Made by a program: the position numbers and the translations under genes
The notes under the pieces: model-generated
Told to the model about the DNA's origin: nothing
Seen by the model: only the letters and a program-made list of their open reading frames with translations
The model's database searches: none
Source: Mesostigma viride
Taxonomy: Eukaryota; Streptophyta; Mesostigmatophyceae; Mesostigmatales; Mesostigmataceae
NCBI GenBank assembly: GCA_009746045.1
Contig: RPFO01000381.1
Span: 2,501-66,500, forward strand
Reading direction: 5' to 3'
Length of the DNA: 64,000 bases
Shown here: positions 63,733-64,000 of the stretch, piece by piece
How positions within the stretch are numbered: position 1 is the stretch's first letter
Layout: each line of letters opens with the position of its first letter

Positions 63733-64000
63733 CCGGTTGTCCTCCACCACCAGGATGCGCATCTCCTGCTGCTCCCTGCTGCTGGAATTCGAGGACGTTG
63801 TGGACATCATGCGCGACGAGGAAGGGGGGACCGGCTGCTTGCTTATGACTGGCGGGACCGGCGGCGCCATGAAGCTTGCCGCACAGATGTTCCCCAGACT
63901 TCGCTCTGCCCCTTTGGCTAGATGCAGCCCGATCTTGAGCCCGCCGGCACCCAGCCCGCGGCCCTCCATCACGTCTTCAAAGCCCCTAGGCGTACCCTCG
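63733..64000 (-). CDS. Two-component receiver gene, probable hybrid histidine kinase (partial)
   Basis: Open to the window edge, so the 5' part of the gene is outside. A Gly-rich then Ser/Pro-rich linker leads to MRILVVEDNR, strand 1 with the acidic pair (Glu-Asp) that binds Mg2+. Joined with the three following exons it makes one complete receiver: acidic pair, phospho-Asp, Thr and Lys all present, no residue missing. All splice sites are GT-AG and the phases agree. The 'VEDN..NQ..A..LL...G' and 'MD.QMP.M.G' style is that of receivers at the C-terminus of hybrid sensor kinases. No kinase or output domain is seen here, so a stand-alone response regulator is possible. Phosphotransfer to the Asp would be its role. 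Confidence 0.85.

Overview
The window is eukaryotic nuclear DNA made almost entirely of mobile elements and simple repeats. The evidence is GT-AG introns, LTR, LINE and TA-flanked DNA elements, AATAAA signals inside LTRs, and plant-style initiator-Met primer binding sites. The organism cannot be named from the sequence. The mix of Copia elements, L1-like pieces and an intron-rich two-component receiver gene would suit a green or streptophyte alga, or another microbial eukaryote with a large genome.

Layout. 1-1010 is a purine microsatellite. 1054-2080 is duplicated non-coding DNA. 2081-2559 is a fold-back element, and 2562-7596 is a ~5 kb TA-flanked element with perfect terminal inverted repeats, lying against a truncated minus-strand LTR element (E1, 7598-14212). 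E1 is also split by a 780 bp TA-flanked insertion (10101-10880). E2 (14389-22238) is a complete LTR element. 22424-23990 is a 71 bp satellite. E3 (24436-32913) is a complete LTR element sitting in a ~30 bp minisatellite. 35534-36330 is a 228 bp tandem repeat. A broken DDE-transposase-like gene (36397-49807) is interrupted by E4 (37843-47846), and E4 is interrupted by a deleted canonical Copia element (38293-42106). 50404-54060 is a non-coding LTR element with a small insertion in only one LTR. 54066-57960 holds LINE debris, including an 870 bp compound palindrome with its own target-site duplication. The right end (59366-64000, minus) carries the only clear cellular gene, the C-terminal receiver domain of a probable hybrid histidine kinase in four exons.

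The main discovery is that E1-E4 form one unusual Copia-related lineage. The domain order is gag, integrase, protease, RT, RNase H, with the protease after the integrase. The RT active site is HGDD instead of YVDD. The protease motif is DTN, DTQ or DTM instead of DTG/DSG. The LTRs begin AGTT and end AACT instead of TG...CA. Insertions make 5 bp duplications (ACGGC, ATGGG and GCCGG for E2-E4). In E1, E2 and E4 gag is separated from an in-frame pol by a single UGA followed by C (UGA-CUAG in E1), which points to stop-codon readthrough. E1 and E2 also carry an additional ORF ahead of gag.

Many reading frames are broken by single-base indels. At least three would be reconnected by one extra G in a G run, so assembly error must be considered before calling these elements dead.
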